DNA of 64,000 nt from Dokdonella sp. (GTDB lineage: Bacteria; Pseudomonadota; Gammaproteobacteria; Xanthomonadales; Rhodanobacteraceae), in contig JALOBC010000012.1 in assembly GCA_023228465.1 (NCBI GenBank), forward strand, positions 1-64,000, given 5' to 3'. Every line of letters begins with the position of its first letter. Position 1 is the first letter of the stretch. Of the stretch, positions 60,705 through 64,000 are shown piece after piece. The notes beneath the pieces were generated by a model that worked only from the letters and a program-made list of their open reading frames with translations, was not told the DNA's origin and did not search any database. The translations under genes and the position numbers were made by a program.

Positions 60705-63054
60705 GTGAATCCTCTTGCGGAAGGGCAGGTTCATGCAGGGGCTGGGTCTGGGCCGGCGGGTGGGGCGCCGGCGCGGGTACCGGTGGTGCGGGGTGGGCCG
60801 GCGGTGCCGGTTTGGCTGCCTTGGCTTCCAGGGGCGCCAGGGATTCGAACTGGCGGCTGTACTCCAGCGTCGCCTGACGTGCCTCGTCGATGCTCGAGAT
60901 CACGCGCGGGGTAATGAGCACGATGAGCTCGGTGCGATCCTTCGATTGACCGGTGGTGCCGAACAGGTTCCTCAGGATGGGGACGCGACTGATGAAGGGC
61001 ACGCCCTTGGCCGATTCGCTGCGATTGTCACGGATGAGGCCGCCGAGCATCAGGGTCTCGCCGCTCTGCACGGCCACCTGGGTCTGGATGAGGCGCTGGT
61101 TGATCGGCGGGTTGTCATTGGCCCCACCGGGGCGCGGCCCCGGATTGCTCACTTCCTGTTCGATTTCCAGATACACCAGGCCGCCCGGGTTGACCCGCGG
61201 GCGCACGCTCAAGGTGATGCCGGTATTGAGGTACTGTACCGAGCCATAGCCCTGGTTGCCGATCCCGCCGATAGCCGTCACATAGGTCTGCTGTACGGGA
61301 ATCTGCTGACCGACGTTGATCTGTGCCTGCTGGTTGTTCAGCACCAGCAGTGAGGGAGCAGCCAACGACTTGGCCTGCCCGCTGCTCTCCAGCGCATTGA
61401 TGGCGACCTCGAAGTTCCGGTTCAGGAACGACCAGAAGAAGCCGCCGTTGTAGGGCGAGATCGTGCCACTGGCCCCGGCCTGGGACTGGTGGCGATTCTG
61501 CTTGTTGCCGCGGAACTCCGGGTCGTAATCCGTGCCCTTGCCGACCGAACCCTCGGCGGTGCCGATCAGCCCGGCCAGATACCATTGCACGCCAAGCGAC
61601 AGATCCCCGTTCATGCTCACCTCGAGGATGCGCGCTTCGATCTGCACCTGCAGCGGCACCACGTCGAGCTTCTTGATCGCCGAATCGATGCGGTCCCACT
61701 CGACCGGCGTCGCCTGGATCATCAACTGGTTGTTTTCCTCGATGGCGGAAATGCGGATGTCCGATTCCTTGCTGCCACCCGCAACCGCGCTGGCCGCGGC
61801 ACCGGTCGACACCGGGGCCGCCTTCTCTTCGTTCGACTGCGGACGCAGCGAACTGCCATAACTCAAGGTGCCGGCCGTGTTGCTGCCGCCGCCGCGGCTG
61901 CCCAGCGTGGTCGGGCGCAGGCCCGGGCCGACACTGCCTGAGGTGCCGCTGCGGCGCGTACGTGCGGCGCCGAGGAAGATCTCGCTGAGATAGTCGGCCA
62001 GATCCACGGCCTTGAGGTTCTTGACGTCATAGACATACAGCTGGGTGGCATTCTCCGCGCCGCCGCGATCGAGCCGGTAGAGCCACTCCTCGGCCTGCCT
62101 GAGATAGTCCTTCTGCGGCGTGATGACAATGATGGAGTTGGTCTGCTCGATCGGCATGAAGCGGAACATGCCGGCCAATGGCGACTCGCCCTCGCTGCCA
62201 AAGATCTTGAGCAGATCGGGCATCAGCTTGGTGGCCTCCACGTGCTGCAGCGCGAACACCCCCACCGACATACCCTTGAGCCAGTCCACGTCGAAGGTGT
62301 TGATGGTGCGCTCGTAGTTGGCAAGCTCGGAAGGCGTCCCGGCCAGCACCAGCAGGCTGCGGTTCGGGTCGATGCTGACGAAGGCATCCGGCTTGGCGTA
62401 GGGCTTGAGCAGCGTCGCCATCTGGCTGGCCGAGATGTACTGCAGGGGGTAGATGCGCAGCCCATAGCCCGGCTGCGCCGAAGCGCCGATCTGGGGCGTC
62501 AGCTTGCCGGGAATGGCATCCTTGGCCTGCAGCACGGTATAGCGGTTGCCTTCGCGCACGAGTGCGTTGCCGGTCCAGGACAGGAGCATTTCCAGCACCG
62601 GCATGGCGTCCTCGCGACGGATCGGGCGCGAGGTGGAATAGGTCACGTTGCCGCCGACATTGGGGGCGATCGCATAGTTTTCCTGCAGCATGTCGCCGAG
62701 GATTGCCTTGACCACCGCCTGGATCGGCTGGTTCTCGAAATTGAAGGTGACCTGCCCTTCGCCGCCGACCGCCCTTGGCTGCGGCTGCACGTCGAAGAAC
62801 TTGCCGGTGCCGACCTTGATCTCCGGTTCGGGCGGCGTCGTGTTGCCGGTGGCCCGGGACGAAAGGGCAATGCCTTCCAAATCGTCTGGCTGCGCCGACG
62901 ATGCTCCCGACTGCAGGATCGTGTCGGGGGTGAGCACAGTGCTGCTCACCGGCTGCTGCCGGGCTGGCGCGGAGGCGCAGCCGGTCAGCACCGCAATGGC
63001 GAGGGCCAGCAGCAGGCTCTGGCAGGGTCCGATGGTCCGGAGGCTGGATTGCAC
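60691..63054 (-). CDS. gspD: Type II secretion outer-membrane secretin GspD (XpsD-like)
   Basis: Protein of 787 residues. A lipoprotein-type signal (AIAVLTGCASAP) is followed by N-domains N0-N3 (VTFNFENQPIQAVVKAILGDML and later), two Gly/Ser-rich linkers, then the secretin domain (ATPVEWDRIDSAIKKLDVVPLQVQIEARILEVS, GIGNQGYGSVQYLNTGITLSVRPRV, VQSGETLMLGGLIRDN). The last 50 residues are Pro/Ala-rich. It forms the outer-membrane channel through which folded exoproteins leave the cell. The order M-N-D matches the Xanthomonas xps operon. Confidence 0.95.
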   Translation of the reverse strand: MQSSLRTIGPCQSLLLALAIAVLTGCASAPARQQPVSSTVLTPDTILQSGASSAQPDDLEGIALSSRATGNTTPPEPEIKVGTGKFFDVQPQPRAVGGEGQVTFNFENQPIQAVVKAILGDMLQENYAIAPNVGGNVTYSTSRPIRREDAMPVLEMLLSWTGNALVREGNRYTVLQAKDAIPGKLTPQIGASAQPGYGLRIYPLQYISASQMATLLKPYAKPDAFVSIDPNRSLLVLAGTPSELANYERTINTFDVDWLKGMSVGVFALQHVEATKLMPDLLKIFGSEGESPLAGMFRFMPIEQTNSIIVITPQKDYLRQAEEWLYRLDRGGAENATQLYVYDVKNLKAVDLADYLSEIFLGAARTRRSGTSGSVGPGLRPTTLGSRGGGSNTAGTLSYGSSLRPQSNEEKAAPVSTGAAASAVAGGSKESDIRISAIEENNQLMIQATPVEWDRIDSAIKKLDVVPLQVQIEARILEVSMNGDLSLGVQWYLAGLIGTAEGSVGKGTDYDPEFRGNKQNRHQSQAGASGTISPYNGGFFWSFLNRNFEVAINALESSGQAKSLAAPSLLVLNNQQAQINVGQQIPVQQTYVTAIGGIGNQGYGSVQYLNTGITLSVRPRVNPGGLVYLEIEQEVSNPGPRPGGANDNPPINQRLIQTQVAVQSGETLMLGGLIRDNRSESAKGVPFISRVPILRNLFGTTGQSKDRTELIVLITPRVISSIDEARQATLEYSRQFESLAPLEAKAAKPAPPAHPAPPVPAPAPHPPAQTQPLHEPALPQEDSHGNH

Positions 63055-63066
63055 GGGCTTACTCCA

Positions 63067-63792
63067 TCACTTCTTCGGTGGTGCGTCCGGGGTTTCGGAG
63101 GCGTTACGCAGGCGCTCGGCTTCCTCGCGCATCTGCTTGCGCCGCTCCTCGATACGCTTGGCAAGGTCGGCGCTGGCGTCGCTGCCAGCTTGCGCCTTGT
63201 CGTTCTGGGTGTTGCTTCCGCGCCGCGCCGGAGCCGGCGCCCGGCCGGCGCGCGCGCTGCGCGGTGGCGGCGCCGGCGCGGCCGTTTCCAATTCCACTTC
63301 TGCGGTCTCGTCGGCCGCGCTGCGGAATACGGCACCACGCGGCTTCACCTCGACCAGGGTCCAGGTCGCCTGATCGCCCTCCAGCGGCATGCCCACCCGG
63401 AGCGCGATCGACTGGTTGCTGGCCTTGTCCTGCAGCATCGCGATCCGAATCCCTGCCTTCTCGTCCAGGATCACGCCGGTCAGGGCAACATTGAGCGGGC
63501 TGGGCGGCGGAAGTTCCTCGCCGTCGCCAGCCTCGGCCGCATCGAGCGGGGTCGGCAGGCGATCGTCGTTGAACAGCGGATGGGCGGCGATGTCGGCGAA
63601 ACGCGATGCCGCTGGTATCTGCACCGGCTGCTGGTCGATGTTGCCCAGGGGCGCAGGCGGTGTGCCGGTGCCCGCGCTGCCCCAGCCATAGCCCCGCCCA
63701 AGGCCGGCATATTGCAGCACGGCAAGCAGCAACAGCGCGGCGCAGACGCCGGCCAGGACGCGGGATGTGAGGCGCGTGGCGTGGACGTTCAT
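63067..63792 (-). CDS. gspN: Type II secretion protein N (XpsN-like)
   Basis: Protein of 241 residues. One inner-membrane helix (LAGVCAALLLLAVLQYAGL) is followed by a Pro-rich linker, a GspC-like HR domain (PLNVALTGVILDEKAGIRIAMLQDKASNQSIALRVG) and an Ala/Arg-rich tail with a charged coiled-coil (KRIEERRKQMREEAERLR). In Xanthomonas XpsN links the inner-membrane platform to the secretin. The ATG overlaps the upstream gspM stop by four bases, and 12 bases separate it from gspD. Confidence 0.88.
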   Translation of the reverse strand: MNVHATRLTSRVLAGVCAALLLLAVLQYAGLGRGYGWGSAGTGTPPAPLGNIDQQPVQIPAASRFADIAAHPLFNDDRLPTPLDAAEAGDGEELPPPSPLNVALTGVILDEKAGIRIAMLQDKASNQSIALRVGMPLEGDQATWTLVEVKPRGAVFRSAADETAEVELETAAPAPPPRSARAGRAPAPARRGSNTQNDKAQAGSDASADLAKRIEERRKQMREEAERLRNASETPDAPPKK

Positions 63793-64000
63793 TTGGCCTT
63801 GCCGCGTGGCTGGCGCAGGTAGCCGGAAAGATTGAAGCGCACGTCCAGCGGCGTATCGCGCACCTTCGTGCCTGGACGCCGATAGGTCTGCTGCTTGTAG
63901 ATCATGACCTGGTCGACGAACAGGAACGGCTTGCCATTCTCCAGGTCGTACAGCACGTCCGCGAGAATCTCCAGGTCGCACTTCAGGCGGGCCTGCACGG
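63789..64000 (-). CDS. gspM: Type II secretion protein M, C-terminal part (runs off window)
   Basis: Only the last 70 codons are in the window; the 5' end lies beyond the right edge. The segment LKCDLEILADVLYDLENGKPFLFVDQVMIYKQ and the closing VRFNLSGYLRQPRGKAK resemble the C-terminal domain of GspM/XpsM. Its stop overlaps the gspN start (ATGA). The rest of the operon (gspE-L) should lie upstream outside the window. Confidence 0.82.
   Translation of the reverse strand, partial: VQARLKCDLEILADVLYDLENGKPFLFVDQVMIYKQQTYRRPGTKVRDTPLDVRFNLSGYLRQPRGKAK

Overview
The window is high-GC DNA from a gammaproteobacterium that looks like a member of the Xanthomonadales (Lysobacterales). The gene orders ruvC-ruvA-kup-ruvB-ybgC-tolQRAB-pal-cpoB-queE-queC and gspM-gspN-gspD (the end of an Xps-type secretion operon), pilS/pilR next to sucC, and REP-type palindromes of the 'GGAGCGGCTTCAGCCGCGAT' kind all point that way. 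The genus cannot be fixed from the sequence alone. Most genes are on the minus strand.

Layout: 1-3737 holds the start of sucC and the divergent type IV pilus regulators pilS and pilR. 3865-8812 holds an SRPBCC/GyrI-like membrane-anchored protein, a DesK/NarL-type two-component pair, tsaB and a DEDD-type exonuclease flanked by inverted repeats. 9127-20573 holds tRNA-Lys, the queuosine genes queC/queE, the Tol-Pal envelope operon, ybgC and the ruv Holliday-junction genes with kup between ruvA and ruvB. 20574-21170 is a small AT-rich island with a cysteine-rich secreted protein. 21171-30569 is mostly housekeeping (yebC, an alpha/beta hydrolase, aspS, DUF3011, FmdB, clpB with a sigma-32-like promoter, and a secreted protein with a clear terminator).

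30570-38973 is the accessory region. It holds a small unknown gene, a tightly coupled membrane protein plus PcfJ-like/HIRAN protein pair, a collagen-like low-complexity remnant, and a 1350-residue MmeI-like single-chain restriction-methylation enzyme. The enzyme's coding sequence has been invaded in frame by two kinds of palindromic repeat, one amplified to almost five tandem copies of 99 bp. The same REP sequences lie between genes near aspS, where one supplies the aspS stop codon.

39222-49681 holds a frameshifted ettA, an exported sulfatase with EF-hand/dockerin-like repeats, pyrF, a 14-repeat delta-60 protein and an OPT-family transporter. 49773-55409 is a compact surface-polysaccharide operon (Wzm/Wzt ABC exporter, methyltransferase, unusual glycosyltransferase-like protein, GT2). 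55708-60114 holds a parvulin-type isomerase and two exported proteins of unknown role, the last with a strong terminator. 60288-64000 is the distal end of a type II secretion operon (gspM, gspN, gspD, small lipoprotein).

Functionally, much of the window serves the cell envelope: Tol-Pal, type II secretion, polysaccharide export and several secreted proteins that may be its cargo. The best candidates for something undescribed are the PcfJ-HIRAN/membrane-protein pair, the REP-expanded restriction enzyme, and the inverted-repeat exonuclease cassette.
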